Origin: Achromobacter veterisilvae
GTDB lineage: Bacteria; Pseudomonadota; Gammaproteobacteria; Burkholderiales; Burkholderiaceae_B
DNA: 64,000 nucleotides
NCBI RefSeq assembly: GCF_900496975.1
Contig: NZ_UFQC01000005.1
Coordinates: forward strand, 62,001-126,000
Direction of reading: 5' to 3'
Numbering within the stretch: position 1 is the first letter of the stretch; every line of letters begins with the position of its first letter. The notes under the pieces were generated by a model. That model did no database searches and was not told where the DNA came from. It worked only from the letters and a program-made list of their open reading frames with translations. Positions 21,082-31,645 of the stretch are shown here, piece after piece. The position numbers and the translations under genes are program-made.

Positions 21082-22008
21082 ATGCCGCAGACCCCGCCCA
21101 CCGGAAGCCCCCCTCAAACCATGTTCCGCGCCGACCTGTTCCGCGGCCAACGCATCCTCGTCACCGGCGGCGGCACCGGCCTGGGTCACGCCATGGCGGA
21201 ACGGCTGGCGTCCCTGGGCGCGTCGCTGCATCTGTGGGGGCGCCGCGCGGCCGTGCTGGAGGAGGCCGCCGCGGGCTTGCGCGAACGCCACGGCGCCGAG
21301 GTCCAGGTGCAGGCGGTGGATATCCGCGACGCCGAGGCCGTGGACGCCGCGGTGCAGGCCATCTGGACAGAGCATGGGGCGTTGACGGGCTTGATCAACA
21401 ATGCCGCGGGCAACTTCATCAGCCCCACGGAGAAACTGTCGCCGCGCGGCTTCAATGCCATCGCCGACACCGTGTTTCGCGGCACCTTCTATACCACCCA
21501 GGCCGTGGGCAAGCGCTGGATCGCGGAAGGCCGCGGCGGCGCGGTGCTGTCCATTGTGGTGACCTGGGTCTGGACCGGTTCGCCCTTCGTGGTTCCGTCG
21601 GCCATGTCCAAGGCCGGCATAGACGCCATGACCAAATCGCTGGCCATCGAATGGGGCCGCCACGGCATCCGCCTGAATGCCCTCGCGCCAGGCGTGATTC
21701 CGACCGAAGGGGCCAGCGCGCGGCTGCGGCCCAAGGACACGAGCGCCGATGCCCAGGCCCGGCAGAACCCCATGCGGCGCCTGGGCACCGGACACGACAT
21801 CGGCGAGCTGGCGGCCTTCCTGCTGAGTCCGGGCTACGACTGGATCAACGGCCAGACCATTGCGCTGGATGGCGGCGATTATCTGGCCAACGGCGCCTAC
21901 TTCAAGCAGTACGCCGAATGGAGCGATGCAGACTGGGCCGCCGCGCGCCAGGCGATCGAAGCGCGCACGGCGCAGGACAAGGCGCAGCGCAGCACGGGGG
22001 GCGCATGA
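21082..22008 (+). CDS. SDR-family oxidoreductase, 2,4-dienoyl-CoA reductase-like
   Basis: 308 residues. Rossmann motif 'VTGGGTGLGHAMAERL' (TGGGxGLG) and 'INNAAGNFISPTEKLS' place it with 2,4-dienoyl-CoA/enoyl-CoA reductase SDRs. The usual YxxxK pair reads 'PSAMSKAGIDAM': the Lys is kept but the Tyr position is Ser, as in dienoyl-CoA reductases that use a different Tyr. C-terminus 'WINGQTIALDGGDYLANGAYF' is typical. The start has 'caggagacc' upstream; ATG at 21121 is an alternative. The stop overlaps the next start (ATGA), coupling it to an acyl-CoA ligase. Confidence 0.85.
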   Translation: MPQTPPTGSPPQTMFRADLFRGQRILVTGGGTGLGHAMAERLASLGASLHLWGRRAAVLEEAAAGLRERHGAEVQVQAVDIRDAEAVDAAVQAIWTEHGALTGLINNAAGNFISPTEKLSPRGFNAIADTVFRGTFYTTQAVGKRWIAEGRGGAVLSIVVTWVWTGSPFVVPSAMSKAGIDAMTKSLAIEWGRHGIRLNALAPGVIPTEGASARLRPKDTSADAQARQNPMRRLGTGHDIGELAAFLLSPGYDWINGQTIALDGGDYLANGAYFKQYAEWSDADWAAARQAIEARTAQDKAQRSTGGA

Positions 22009-23507
22009 CCGGCAGCGGCATCCATGCGGGCGGCCAGAGCCTGTCGGGCGCGGCGCTGGCCGCGCGCGGCGAGCAGGTCGCCGCCGGCCTGGCGGCTCGC
22101 GGCTTGCGGGAAGGCGACGTGATCGCCGTCCTGCTGCGCAACGGCTTGCCCTATCTTGAAATCATCCAGGCGTGCAAACGGCTGGGCTGCTACTACTGTC
22201 CGATCAACTGGCACTTCACCGCGGCGGAAGTGGCGTTCCTGGTTGAGGATAGCGGCGCCCGGCTGCTGATCGCCAGCGCCGATCTGTGGCTGCCGCTGCG
22301 CGACGCATTGCCCGCCGGACTGCCCGTGCTGCTGGCCGGTCCCGGCGCGTCGCAGTCCGGGGCCGAGGACTACGACGCCTGGCGCGACCGCCAGCCCCCC
22401 TACGACGGGCCGCGCGTGGCGCCGCGCGGCCACATGGCCTATACCTCCGGCACGACGGGCCGGCCCAAGGGCGTGGTGCGCGCGCCATTCCCGCTGGAGC
22501 ATCTGGCGCGCCATCTGGAGCAGGTCGAGGCCGTCGTGGAAGCGGCCTACGGCCTGCGCCCGGGATGCCGCGCGCTGCTGCCCGCGCCGATCTACCACAG
22601 CGCGCCCAGCGTGTTTGCGCAGGTGGCCTTGCGGGTCTGCGAAACCTTCGTCCTGACCGACAGGTTCGATCCCGTCGAAGTCCTGCGCCTGATCGAAGCG
22701 CATCGCATCGATACGGTCTACCTGGTGCCCATCATGTACGTGCGCATGCTGAAGCTGGATGGCGCCACGCGCGCCGCGCACGATCTGTCGTCGTTGCGCT
22801 TTGTCGCGTCGACCGGCGCGCCTTGCGCGCCCGAGATCAAGCGCGCCATGATCGAATGGCTGGGTCCCGTGGTGCATGAAACCTACGCCTCCAGCGAGGC
22901 CGGCATGGTCACGGTCATCGATTCGCATGAGGCGCTTGCCCGCCCCGGCAGCGCCGGCCGCCCCATCGGCGGCGCGCAGGTAAGGATCTATGGCGAAGAC
23001 GGGACGCCCTGCGCGGCGGGCCAGGTCGGGCGGATCCACGTGCGCCAGCCGGCCTACGCGGATTTCACCTATCGCAACAACCCGGAGGCCCGCGCCGAGG
23101 TGGAGAAGGACGGCCTTATCGGTCTGGGCGACCTGGGCTACCTGGACGCGGACGGTTATCTGTACGTGTGCGACCGTGAATCGGACCTGGTGATCTCGGG
23201 CGGCGTGAACATTTATCCGGCCGAGGTCGAGCACCAGCTCATGCAGTATCCCGGCGTGGCGGATTGCGCGGTGTTCGGCGTTCCGGACGACGAGTACGGA
23301 GAGCGCCTGATGGCGCTGGTGCAGCCCGCGGCGGGCGCGTCGCCCGAACCCGCGGAAATGACGCAATGGCTGGCCGGGCGGATCGCGCGCTACAAGGTCC
23401 CGCGTGAACTGCGCTTGCGCCCGGAGCTGCCGCGCGACGACAACGGCAAGATCGCCAAGCGCAGGCTGCGCGCCGAATTCTGGGCGGGGCGCCAGCGCAA
23501 GGTATAG
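22005..23507 (+). CDS. AMP-dependent acyl-CoA synthetase/ligase
   Basis: 500 residues starting at the ATG that overlaps the SDR stop. ANL-superfamily motifs: P-loop-like 'YTSGTTGRPKG' (about residues 145-155), 'HETYASSEAGMVT' for the adenine-binding motif, 'IGLGDLGYLDADGYLYVCDRESDLVISGGVNIYP' with the hinge Asp, and the catalytic lysine region 'PRDDNGKIAKRRL'. It activates a carboxylic acid to its CoA thioester; the acid is not identifiable. The context (reductase, LysR, Bug binding protein) suggests catabolism of an imported organic acid. Confidence 0.92.
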   Translation: MTGSGIHAGGQSLSGAALAARGEQVAAGLAARGLREGDVIAVLLRNGLPYLEIIQACKRLGCYYCPINWHFTAAEVAFLVEDSGARLLIASADLWLPLRDALPAGLPVLLAGPGASQSGAEDYDAWRDRQPPYDGPRVAPRGHMAYTSGTTGRPKGVVRAPFPLEHLARHLEQVEAVVEAAYGLRPGCRALLPAPIYHSAPSVFAQVALRVCETFVLTDRFDPVEVLRLIEAHRIDTVYLVPIMYVRMLKLDGATRAAHDLSSLRFVASTGAPCAPEIKRAMIEWLGPVVHETYASSEAGMVTVIDSHEALARPGSAGRPIGGAQVRIYGEDGTPCAAGQVGRIHVRQPAYADFTYRNNPEARAEVEKDGLIGLGDLGYLDADGYLYVCDRESDLVISGGVNIYPAEVEHQLMQYPGVADCAVFGVPDDEYGERLMALVQPAAGASPEPAEMTQWLAGRIARYKVPRELRLRPELPRDDNGKIAKRRLRAEFWAGRQRKV

Positions 23508-23562
23508 CGGATAGCGGCGCATGGCCGCGATTACAAGAGCTGGATAGCTCGGGAGACAAGCA

Positions 23563-24549
23563 ATGACATACAGACTGACCTCCAGGCTGCGCCGCATCGC
23601 GGCCGTGGCAATCTTCGCGCTCGCCGGCCCGCCCGCCGCGCTGGCATCCTTTCCGGACAAGCCCGTCAAGCTGGTCGTGCCCTATACCCCCGGCGGCTCG
23701 GCCGACCAGTTGTCGCGGATGCTGGCCGAAGGCCTGTCGCGCGACCTCGGGCAACCCGTCGTGGTGGAGAACAAGCCGGGCGCCAACACCATGATCGCCG
23801 CCACGCAGGTGGCGCGGTCCGCGCCCGACGGCTATACGCTCTTGCTGGCCAGCAATGCCAGCATGGTGCTCAATCCCATGCTCTACCGGCGCATCGCCTA
23901 CGATGCGGCGCGCGATTTCCGTGTGCTCGGCATTGCCGCCGAGCTGCCGCTGGTGGTGGTGGCCAACAACGAGGTGCCCGCCGCCACGCTGGCCGAATTC
24001 GTTGGCTATGCCAAGGCGCGGCCCGGCAAGCTGAACTATGCCTCGGTGGGGATAGGCAATCCGCTGCAGTTGGCGACCGAGCTGTTGAAATCGCGCACCG
24101 GCATGGACGTGGCGCACATCCCGTACAACGGCAGCGCGCCCGCGCTGACCTCGCTGATGGGCAACGACACGCAGCTCATGGTCGACGTGATCAGTACCTC
24201 GTTGCCGCTGGTGCGGGAGCGCAAGATCAAGGCCCTGGCCGTCACGACCAGCGAGCGGCTGGCCGTGCTGCCGGATGTGCCGACCGTGGCGGAAAGCGGC
24301 TTTCCGGGATTCCGCGCGGCCACCTGGTTCGGCGTGGCCGTGCCTGGCGCCGTGCCGCGGGCCGAGGCGCAGCGTCTGCGGGCGGCGGTGGACAAGGTGC
24401 TGAAGGATCCGGCCTTCCGCGGCCGCTTCGAGCCGCTGGGCCTGGTGATCCAGGCGCCGCGCAGCCAGGCCGATGTCGATGCCTATGTGGAGGAAGACCG
24501 CCAGCGCTGGAGCGCGGTGATCAAGGCCAACGCCATCAAGCTGGATTGA
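23563..24549 (+). CDS. Bug-family tripartite tricarboxylate transporter substrate-binding protein
   Basis: 328 residues. Signal peptide cleaved near 'ALAS' (about residue 29), then the Bug hallmark 'FPDKPVKLVVPYTPGGSADQLSRMLAEGLSRDLGQPVVVENKPGA'. Other family segments: 'KLNYASVGIGNPLQLATELL', 'HIPYNGSAPALTSLMGND'. Periplasmic binding protein for a carboxylate or related solute. No TctA/TctB membrane genes are adjacent, which is common for orphan Bug genes in Bordetella and relatives. RBS 'gggagacaagca' before 23563; 55 bases after the ligase gene. Confidence 0.95.
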   Translation: MTYRLTSRLRRIAAVAIFALAGPPAALASFPDKPVKLVVPYTPGGSADQLSRMLAEGLSRDLGQPVVVENKPGANTMIAATQVARSAPDGYTLLLASNASMVLNPMLYRRIAYDAARDFRVLGIAAELPLVVVANNEVPAATLAEFVGYAKARPGKLNYASVGIGNPLQLATELLKSRTGMDVAHIPYNGSAPALTSLMGNDTQLMVDVISTSLPLVRERKIKALAVTTSERLAVLPDVPTVAESGFPGFRAATWFGVAVPGAVPRAEAQRLRAAVDKVLKDPAFRGRFEPLGLVIQAPRSQADVDAYVEEDRQRWSAVIKANAIKLD

Positions 24550-24592
24550 GGCGGGCAGGGCGCACCGCCCCGTCCGCAGGGGCGCCGCGCCT

Positions 24593-25429
24593 TCAGGCTT
24601 TCTTGCGGCTGCCGCGGCGCGCGTTGCGCGTGACGTTGCGCCGCGACATTTCGGAATCCAGGATCAGCCGGCCCTCGAGCTTGCCGTGCATGCGCTTGAC
24701 CGAGCGCATCGCGTCCTGCATGTGTTCGCTCATCAGCGCGCGCACCTGTTCGACGTCGCGTTCCCGGGCCGCCGCCAGGATCTGGCGGTGAAAGCCCGTG
24801 TTGGCGCTGCCGAAGCGCTGTTGTTCGGCCAGGGGCATTTCGTTGTCGAAGACCGTTAGCTGCCGGATCATTTCGTTGGTCATTTCGCAACTGAACCGCA
24901 GGAACGGGTTGGGGCAGGCCGCGGCGAAGATGTCGTGGAAATTCATTTCCTCCTGGCGCTGCGCCAGCGGGTCCTCGACATGCTCGGCGGACGGATCGCA
25001 GCAGGCGATGTTCTGTTCCAGCGCGGCGAAGTGCGCCTCCGTCAGGAACGGCACGGCGCTGGCGGCCAGCTCGGGTTCCAGGAGCTTGCGCACCTGGTAG
25101 ATGTCCTCGATCCGCACTTCCTTGAAGAACAGGTAATTCTGCATCAACTGGAAGGTGCGGTCCAGCGGCACCTCGACCACCGTGGCGCCGCCGCCCGGGC
25201 CGGTGCTGACCTTCACCAGCCCCTGCACCTCCAGGGACTTGAGCGCCTCGCGCATGGTGCTTTTGCTGACCGAGAACATGCTTTGCAGTTCGCTCTCGCG
25301 CGGAAGCTTGTCGCCGGGCAACAGATTCTTGGCCGTGATCAGCCGCTTGATCTCTTCGGCGACCAGATCGCTGCGCTTGGGCGGGCTGGAGATGCCGCCG
25401 GCCGGTAGGTCCTGACTGTCGAACGCCAT
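24593..25429 (-). CDS. GntR-family (FadR subfamily, FCD domain) transcriptional regulator
   Basis: 278 residues. Winged helix at residues ~18-85 ('LVAEEIKRLITAKNLLPGDKLPRESELQSMFSVSKSTMREALKSLEVQGLVKV') and a helical FCD ligand domain with 'IYQVRKLLEPELAASAV', 'FHDIFAAACPNPFL' and 'HRQILAAARERDVEQVRALMSEHM', which supplies Asp/His metal ligands in this subfamily. Divergent from the ABC importer operon; a perfect 26-bp palindrome lies between (25548-25573). Probably represses that operon until its ligand is present. Basic C-terminal tail. Confidence 0.93.
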   Translation of the reverse strand: MAFDSQDLPAGGISSPPKRSDLVAEEIKRLITAKNLLPGDKLPRESELQSMFSVSKSTMREALKSLEVQGLVKVSTGPGGGATVVEVPLDRTFQLMQNYLFFKEVRIEDIYQVRKLLEPELAASAVPFLTEAHFAALEQNIACCDPSAEHVEDPLAQRQEEMNFHDIFAAACPNPFLRFSCEMTNEMIRQLTVFDNEMPLAEQQRFGSANTGFHRQILAAARERDVEQVRALMSEHMQDAMRSVKRMHGKLEGRLILDSEMSRRNVTRNARRGSRKKA

Positions 25430-25547
25430 TGCGTTTCTCCGTTGCGGGTGTGCGGGGGCGCGCCGCTTACGGCTCGCCGCGGCCCAGGGTTATACCTGAT
25501 ACCGCGGCTATTGACAGAGCCGGACCCCCAATCTGATCATAATAATA

Positions 25548-25573
25548 ATCCTATTTATCATGATAAATAGGAT
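25548..25573. promoter_or_regulatory. Perfect 26-bp palindrome, probable GntR operator
   Basis: ATCCTATTTATCA (25548-25560) is followed immediately by its exact reverse complement (25561-25573). It lies between the divergent GntR gene (start 25429) and the importer operon (first start 25723), the expected place for an FCD-type GntR operator. A TTGACA hexamer at 25511-25516 is a possible -35 for the plus strand, with an uncertain -10. Confidence 0.75.
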
Positions 25574-25722
25574 GGTAGTCGCGGGATGGGCAGGCCGCGC
25601 TTTTCGGGGCGGCCGCGCCCAGGAGCTTGGAGCAGACAGAGTCGGAAAGGGGACGCGCATGGGGCGCGCTCGACATCGTCAATATGCCGCGGCAATGCCG
25701 GCGGCAGCCAGGGAGAACCATC

Positions 25723-26922
25723 TTGAATCGCCGCAACCTGCTGAAAATCGCCGCGCTTGGCGCGGTGCCCGGATCGCTGTGGGCCGCCCGGTCCGCGCTG
25801 GCGCAAGCCGACGCCATCCAGTTCGGGTGTCCGGTGCCCATGTCGGGCCCCTTCGCCGCCAACGGCAAGTTCGCCGATCTGGGCATGAAACTGGCGCTGG
25901 AGCAATACGGCCGCGCGCTGGACCGGCCGCTGGCCTATACCGTGCTGGACACCGAGGGCAAGCCGGCGACGGCCGTGCGCAAGGTGCAGGAAGTCGCGCA
26001 GCAGAAGGGCGTCAAGTTCTTCGCCGGCGGGATCCTGTCGTCGGAAGCGCTGGCCATGGGCAAGGAGGTCGAGCGCGCGGGCGGCGTGTTCATCACCACC
26101 GCGGGCGCCGACGAAATCACCGGCAAGGACTGCAACAAGGCGACGTTCCGCTGGTCGGTGCCCACCTTCGGCGCCATCGAGCAGACCGTCCGTCCGCTGC
26201 TGGAAACGCTGCCCAACGCCAAGCGCTGGTACACGATCACGCCGCAGTACGTGTTCGGCGACGGCCTGCTGAACGCGGCCAAGGCGATCTTCAAGGAAAA
26301 GGGCATCGAGCACGTGGGCAACAGCTACCACTCGCTGACCGAGAAGGAATTCAGCGGCTATCTCACCAATGCGATGGCCGCCAAGCCCGACGTGCTGCTG
26401 ATCCTGAACTTCGGTTCGCAGTCGTCGGACACGCTGCGCCAGGCCGTCAGCTTCGGCATGAAGCAGAACTGCACCATCCTGGTGGCCTGGGCGTCGGGCC
26501 TGGAACAGTTCGAAAGCCTGGGCGCCGACCTGTGCGAAGGCGTCTACTTCGGCGCCCAGTACTGGCATGGCATCGATTCGCCGCTGAACAAGGAACTGGT
26601 GAAGCTGTCCCAGGAAAAGACCCGCGCCAACCCGAACTACAGCCTGGCCGGATCCTACATCTGCACCCGCATCATGCTGGACGCCATCGTCAAGGCCGGC
26701 AGCGCCGATCCGGCCAAGGTCGTGGCCGCGATGGAAGGCATGGCCTACCAGGGGCTGACGGGGCCGGAGGAAATCCGCAAGGAAGACCACCAGGTCCTGA
26801 AGAACTACTACCTGCTCAAGGGGCGCGCCAAGAAGGACATGAAGGACAAGGACGACTACGCCGAGATCGTGCATAGCGGCCGGTCCTTCCTGCCGCCCGC
26901 GGAAACCGGCTGCAAGCTCTAG
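25723..26922 (+). CDS. LIV-type ABC transporter substrate-binding protein
   Basis: 399 residues from a TTG start at 25723 (read as MNRRNLLKIAALG), chosen because 'cagggag' lies just upstream and it yields a proper export signal (RRNLLK followed by a hydrophobic stretch ending near 'SALAQA'). In-frame ATGs at 25684 and earlier give an implausible N-terminus. The body is a Peripla_BP_6 fold: 'GCPVPMSGPFAANGKFADLGMKLALEQ', 'VLDTEGKPATAVRKVQEV', 'WSVPTFGAIEQTV'. It delivers an amino acid, amide or related solute to the permeases encoded next. Confidence 0.88.
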   Translation: MNRRNLLKIAALGAVPGSLWAARSALAQADAIQFGCPVPMSGPFAANGKFADLGMKLALEQYGRALDRPLAYTVLDTEGKPATAVRKVQEVAQQKGVKFFAGGILSSEALAMGKEVERAGGVFITTAGADEITGKDCNKATFRWSVPTFGAIEQTVRPLLETLPNAKRWYTITPQYVFGDGLLNAAKAIFKEKGIEHVGNSYHSLTEKEFSGYLTNAMAAKPDVLLILNFGSQSSDTLRQAVSFGMKQNCTILVAWASGLEQFESLGADLCEGVYFGAQYWHGIDSPLNKELVKLSQEKTRANPNYSLAGSYICTRIMLDAIVKAGSADPAKVVAAMEGMAYQGLTGPEEIRKEDHQVLKNYYLLKGRAKKDMKDKDDYAEIVHSGRSFLPPAETGCKL

Positions 26923-27012
26923 CCCGCCCTCGAGGCCGGCCCCGCGGGCGCGCCTGCCGCCCGCGCGGGCCGCGCGTCCTGCGGCCTTTCGTTTCCTCCA
27001 CCGGGCATCCCC

Positions 27013-27870
27013 ATGAACGTCTATCTGCTCCAGGTCATCAATGGGATCGGGGTGGGCATGCTGTACTTCCTGCTGGCAGTCGGCCTGTCCATCGTCTTCG
27101 GTCTGTTGCGCTTCGTGAACTTCGCCCACGGGGCGTTTTATCTGCTGGGCGCCTATTTCTGCTTCCAGGCCATCCAATGGGGCCTGGACTTCTGGCTGGC
27201 CTTGGCCATCGTGCCGCTGCTGGTGGGCGCATGCGCCTGGGCGGCCGAAAAACTGGTGCTGCGCCACGTCTACGCGCAGGCGCACGAGTTCCACATCCTG
27301 ATCACCGTGGGCCTGGCCCTGGTGCTGCAGGAACTGGTCATCGTGGTCTGGGGGCCGATCGGCGACAACGTGGCCGCGCCCGCCTCGCTGCAGGGCGTGG
27401 TCATGTGGGGCAGCTTCATCTATCCCAAGTACCGCCTGTTCGTGATCGGCTTCACCGCGGTCTTCTCGCTTCTGCTCTGGTACGTGCTGGAAGGCACGCG
27501 GCTGGGCAGCGCCGTGCGCGCCGGCAGCGAATCCACCGAAATGGTGTCGATGCTGGGCATCAACGTGTTCCGCATGTTCAGCCTGGTGTTCGCGCTGGGC
27601 GCGGCCACCGCGGCGCTGGCCGGGGTCCTGGCCGCGCCGATCCGCGGAGTGGAGCCCTTCATGGGCGTGGAGGCGCTGGGCATCGCCTTCGTCATCGTGG
27701 TGGTGGGCGGCATGGGCAGCTTCTTCGGCGCGCTCGTCGGCGGCCTGCTCATCGGCGTGGTGCAAAGCGTGATGAGCACGCTGTGGCCGGAAGGCGCGCG
27801 GCTGATGATTTATGTGGCGATGGCGGCGGTGCTGCTGCTGCGTCCCCACGGCCTGATGGGGAGAGGATGA
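27013..27870 (+). CDS. LIV-type ABC transporter permease (LivH-like)
   Basis: 285 residues, very hydrophobic, about eight membrane helices. Family segments: 'QVINGIGVGMLYFLLAVGLSIVFGLLRFVNFAHG' at the N-terminus and 'GVEPFMGVEALGIAFVIVVVGGMGSFFGALVGGLLIG' near the end, both typical of branched-chain amino acid-type permeases. Starts 91 bases after the binding-protein gene. The stop overlaps the next permease start. Substrate specificity cannot be inferred from the permease. Confidence 0.93.
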   Translation: MNVYLLQVINGIGVGMLYFLLAVGLSIVFGLLRFVNFAHGAFYLLGAYFCFQAIQWGLDFWLALAIVPLLVGACAWAAEKLVLRHVYAQAHEFHILITVGLALVLQELVIVVWGPIGDNVAAPASLQGVVMWGSFIYPKYRLFVIGFTAVFSLLLWYVLEGTRLGSAVRAGSESTEMVSMLGINVFRMFSLVFALGAATAALAGVLAAPIRGVEPFMGVEALGIAFVIVVVGGMGSFFGALVGGLLIGVVQSVMSTLWPEGARLMIYVAMAAVLLLRPHGLMGRG

Positions 27871-28855
27871 TGACGCGCTTGAAATCGCACGCCCAATTGC
27901 TGCTGGCGCTGGCCGTGGTGCTGTTGCTGCCGCTGTGCATGCAGTCCGGATCCCTGGCCGCGGAAGTGCTGATCTACGCCCTGGCGGTGCTGGGCTGCAA
28001 CCTGCTGCTGGGCTTCACCGGCCTGCTGTCGTTCGGGCAGGGCATCTTCTTCGGCCTGGGCAGCTATGCCGTCGGCATTCTGCTGACGCGCACCGGCATT
28101 CCGCTGCCGCTGGCGCTGCTGGCGGCCATGGCGGTGGGGGCGCTGGCCGCGACGCTGGTGGGCTGGTTCGCGATCCGCCAGCGCGGCACCTATTTCGTGA
28201 TGCTGACCTTGGCCTTCGCGCAGATGTTCTACTTCCTGGCCTACAGCCTGCCGGACCTGACCGGGGGCGACAACGGCCTGCTGGACGTGCCGCGTCCGCC
28301 GCTCTCGGTGGGCGGGCTGGAGATCCTGCCTCTGGATTCGCCGTGGCGGTTCTACGGCTTCGTGGCCGGTTGCTTCCTGGCGGTGTTCTGGCTGCTGCTG
28401 CGAGTGACCAATTCCGTCTTCGGCCGCACCCTGCTCGCGATCCGCGACAACGAGGCGCGCGCCACGGCGGTGGGCTACAACGTGCGGATGTTCAAGCTGG
28501 CGGCATTCGCCATTTCCGGCGCCGTCACGGCGCTGGCGGGCGCCTTCCTGGCCATGATGACCGGTATTGCGCCGCTGTCCAGCATCGAATACCACAGCAG
28601 CGAGATGATCCTGGTGATGACGGTCATCGGCGGCACCGGCAATCTGTTCGCCTCGGTGCTGGGCTCGGCGTTCTATGTCTTGTTCGCCGATTGGCTTTCC
28701 ACGCTCTGGCCCCGCTGGCTGATGCTGCTGGGCTTCCTGCTGATCGCCGTCAGCCTGTTCATGCAGAAGGGGCTGTGGGGCCTGGGAGAACGCATCTGGC
28801 TGGCGCTGCGGCATCGCGCTGGCGGCTCGGAGCCGGCCGCCAAGGAGACGAACGC

Positions 28856-28859
<4 letters not shown>
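27867..28859 (+). CDS. LIV-type ABC transporter permease (LivM-like)
   Basis: 330 residues; ATG at 27867 (a second ATG follows at 27870) overlaps the previous stop and has 'ggggagagg' before it. About ten membrane helices, with 'LGCNLLLGFTGLLSFGQGIFFGLGSYAVG', 'IRQRGTYFVMLTLAFAQMFYFLAY' and the EAA-like 'AIRDNEARATAVGYNVRMFKLAAFAISG'. Forms the transmembrane heterodimer with the LivH-like subunit. The stop overlaps the next start (ATGA). Confidence 0.93.
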
Positions 28860-29631
<772 letters not shown>

Positions 29632-29635
<4 letters not shown>

Positions 29636-30330
29636 TCCTGCACGTCGACGCCATCCACAGTTATTACGGCAAGAGCCATATCCTGCAAGGCGTGTCGCTG
29701 ACGCTGCCGCAGGGCACGGTGGTCACGCTGCTGGGGCGCAACGGCGCCGGCAAGTCCACCACCTTGAAGACCATCGCCGGCGTGATCGCGCCCAAGGCCG
29801 GGGCGGTGCGCTTCGGCGGCCGCGACATCGCCGGGCTGCCGGCCCACAAGATCGCCGCCCTGGGAATCTGCCTGGTGCCCGAACACCGCGGCATCTTCAA
29901 GCTGCTGACGGTCGAGGAAAACCTGAAGCTGGGCATGCGCCGCGATTCGCCGTGGCAACTGGACGACATCTACCGCATCTTTCCGCGCCTGAAAGAACGG
30001 CGCAGGAACGGCGGCGGCCAGTTGTCCGGCGGCGAACAGCAGATGCTGGCCATCGGGCGGGCGCTCATGAACCATCCGCGCGTGCTGATGCTGGACGAGC
30101 CGGTCGAGGGCCTGGCGCCCGTGATCGTCGAGGAGATCGTGGCGCAGATCCAGTCCATCAAGCGGGCGGGCGTCACCATCCTGCTGGTGGAGCAGAACCT
30201 CGAGGTCTGCACCCAGCTTGCCGACCGCCATTTCATCATCGAACAGGGAACCATCGTCTACGAAGGCAGCAACGCCGACTTCATGGCGGACGAGAACGTG
30301 AAGGACCGCTATCTGGGCGTGGGCGTCTAG
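29632..30330 (+). CDS. LIV-type ABC transporter ATP-binding protein (LivF-like)
   Basis: 232 residues. Walker A 'GRNGAGKST', 'GICLVPEHRGIFKLLTVEENL' (LivF has 'P..R.IF..LTV.ENL'), signature 'LSGGEQQMLAIGRAL', Walker B 'VLMLDEPVEGLAP' and switch His replaced by Gln in 'LLVEQNLEV', as normal for LivF. Begins inside the end of the LivG-like gene. Completes a full five-component importer. Confidence 0.95.
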
Positions 30331-30361
30331 CCCCATGCGCAAAGACCGCAAGGAAACCACC

Positions 30362-31645
30362 ATGGAAATGAACGCATTGGAGGCCGTCAGCGGCATCCGC
30401 ATCGACGGCGAGCGCCTCTGGGATTCGCTGATGGAACTGGCCCGCATCGGCGGCACCGACAAAGGCGGCGTGTGCCGGCTGGCCCTGACCGACCTGGACC
30501 GCCAGGGGCGCGACCTGGTCTGCGCCTGGGCCCGCGAACTGGGCTGCAGCGTGCGCGTGGACGCCATCGGCAATATCTTCATGCGCCGCCCGGGGCTGCG
30601 CGACGACCTGCCCGCCGTCATGACGGGCAGCCATATCGACACCCAGCCCACCGGCGGCAAGTTCGACGGCAATTACGGCGTGCTCGCCGGCATCGAGGTC
30701 CTGCGCACCCTGCAGCAGCACGGCATCGCCACCGAGGCGCCGCTGGAAGTGGTGGTGTGGACCAACGAGGAAGGCTCGCGCTTCGTGCCCGTGATGATGG
30801 GGTCCGGCGTGTACGCGGGCGCCTTCACGCTGGAGCATGCGCTGGCGGCGCGGGACCGCGACGGCGTTAGCGTGGGCGACGCGCTGCGCGCCATCGGCTA
30901 TGACGGCCCCGAGCCGGCCAGGCCGCGGGCGGCGGCCGCGTATTTCGAAGCGCATATCGAACAGGGCCCCATCCTCGAAGCCCGCGGCATCACCATCGGC
31001 GCGGTGCAGGGCGCGCTGGGCCAGCGCTGGTACGACGTCGTCGTCACCGGGCAGGAGGCGCACGCCGGGCCCACCCCGATGGAGCTGCGCCGCGACGCCC
31101 TGGTGGCCGCATCCCGGCTGGTGCTGGAGATCAATCGCATTGCGCTGGACCATGCCCCGCACGGCCGCGCCACGGTGGGCTGCATCGACGGCTACCCGAA
31201 TTCGCGCAACGTGATCCCGGGCCGCGTGGCGCTGACCGTGGACCTGCGGGCGGCCGACGACGCCACCCTGGACAGCATGGCCGCCGCCCTGGCGCGCGCC
31301 TGCGGCGAACTGGCGGAGCCCGGCCGGCTCGATATCGAGAGCAAGGAAGTGGTGTACTTCCCGCCGCAGCCCTTCGAGCCCCGGCTGGTGCAGGCTGTCC
31401 GGGACGGCGCCCGCACGCTGGGGCTGGATTCGCTGGACGTGATCAGCGGCGCGGGCCATGACGCGGTCTACATGGCGCGGGTCGCGCCCACGGCCATGAT
31501 CTTCGTGCCGTGCAAGGACGGCATCAGCCACAACGAAATCGAGGACGCTCGGCCCGAGCACCTCGAGGCCGGCTGCAATGTGCTGCTGCACGCCATGCTG
31601 CGCTGCTGCGGCCGGATCCAGTTCCCCGAAGGAGCGCCGGCATGA
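30362..31645 (+). CDS. M20-family Zn-dependent hydrolase, N-carbamoyl-amino acid / allantoate amidohydrolase type
   Basis: 427 residues from ATG 30362, favoured over 30335 by 'gcaaggaaacc' upstream. Metal-ligand motifs: His91 in 'GSHIDTQPTGGKFDGNYG', Asp102, Glu136/Glu137 in 'WTNEEGSRF', then 'HIEQGPILE', the dimerisation-domain 'GQEAHAGPTPM' and a late His in 'SGAGHDAVYMA'. These define the hydantoinase/carbamoylase branch (HyuC, allantoate amidohydrolase, ureidoglycolate hydrolase). It sits at the end of the ABC importer genes, so the imported compound is probably an N-carbamoyl or ureido compound or an amide; exact substrate unknown. Confidence 0.9.
   Translation: MEMNALEAVSGIRIDGERLWDSLMELARIGGTDKGGVCRLALTDLDRQGRDLVCAWARELGCSVRVDAIGNIFMRRPGLRDDLPAVMTGSHIDTQPTGGKFDGNYGVLAGIEVLRTLQQHGIATEAPLEVVVWTNEEGSRFVPVMMGSGVYAGAFTLEHALAARDRDGVSVGDALRAIGYDGPEPARPRAAAAYFEAHIEQGPILEARGITIGAVQGALGQRWYDVVVTGQEAHAGPTPMELRRDALVAASRLVLEINRIALDHAPHGRATVGCIDGYPNSRNVIPGRVALTVDLRAADDATLDSMAAALARACGELAEPGRLDIESKEVVYFPPQPFEPRLVQAVRDGARTLGLDSLDVISGAGHDAVYMARVAPTAMIFVPCKDGISHNEIEDARPEHLEAGCNVLLHAMLRCCGRIQFPEGAPA

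Noticed and set aside
24550..24592. GC-rich partial hairpin between Bug protein and GntR genes as a terminator
   Set aside because: Pairing is interrupted and there is no T tract on either strand; evidence too weak.
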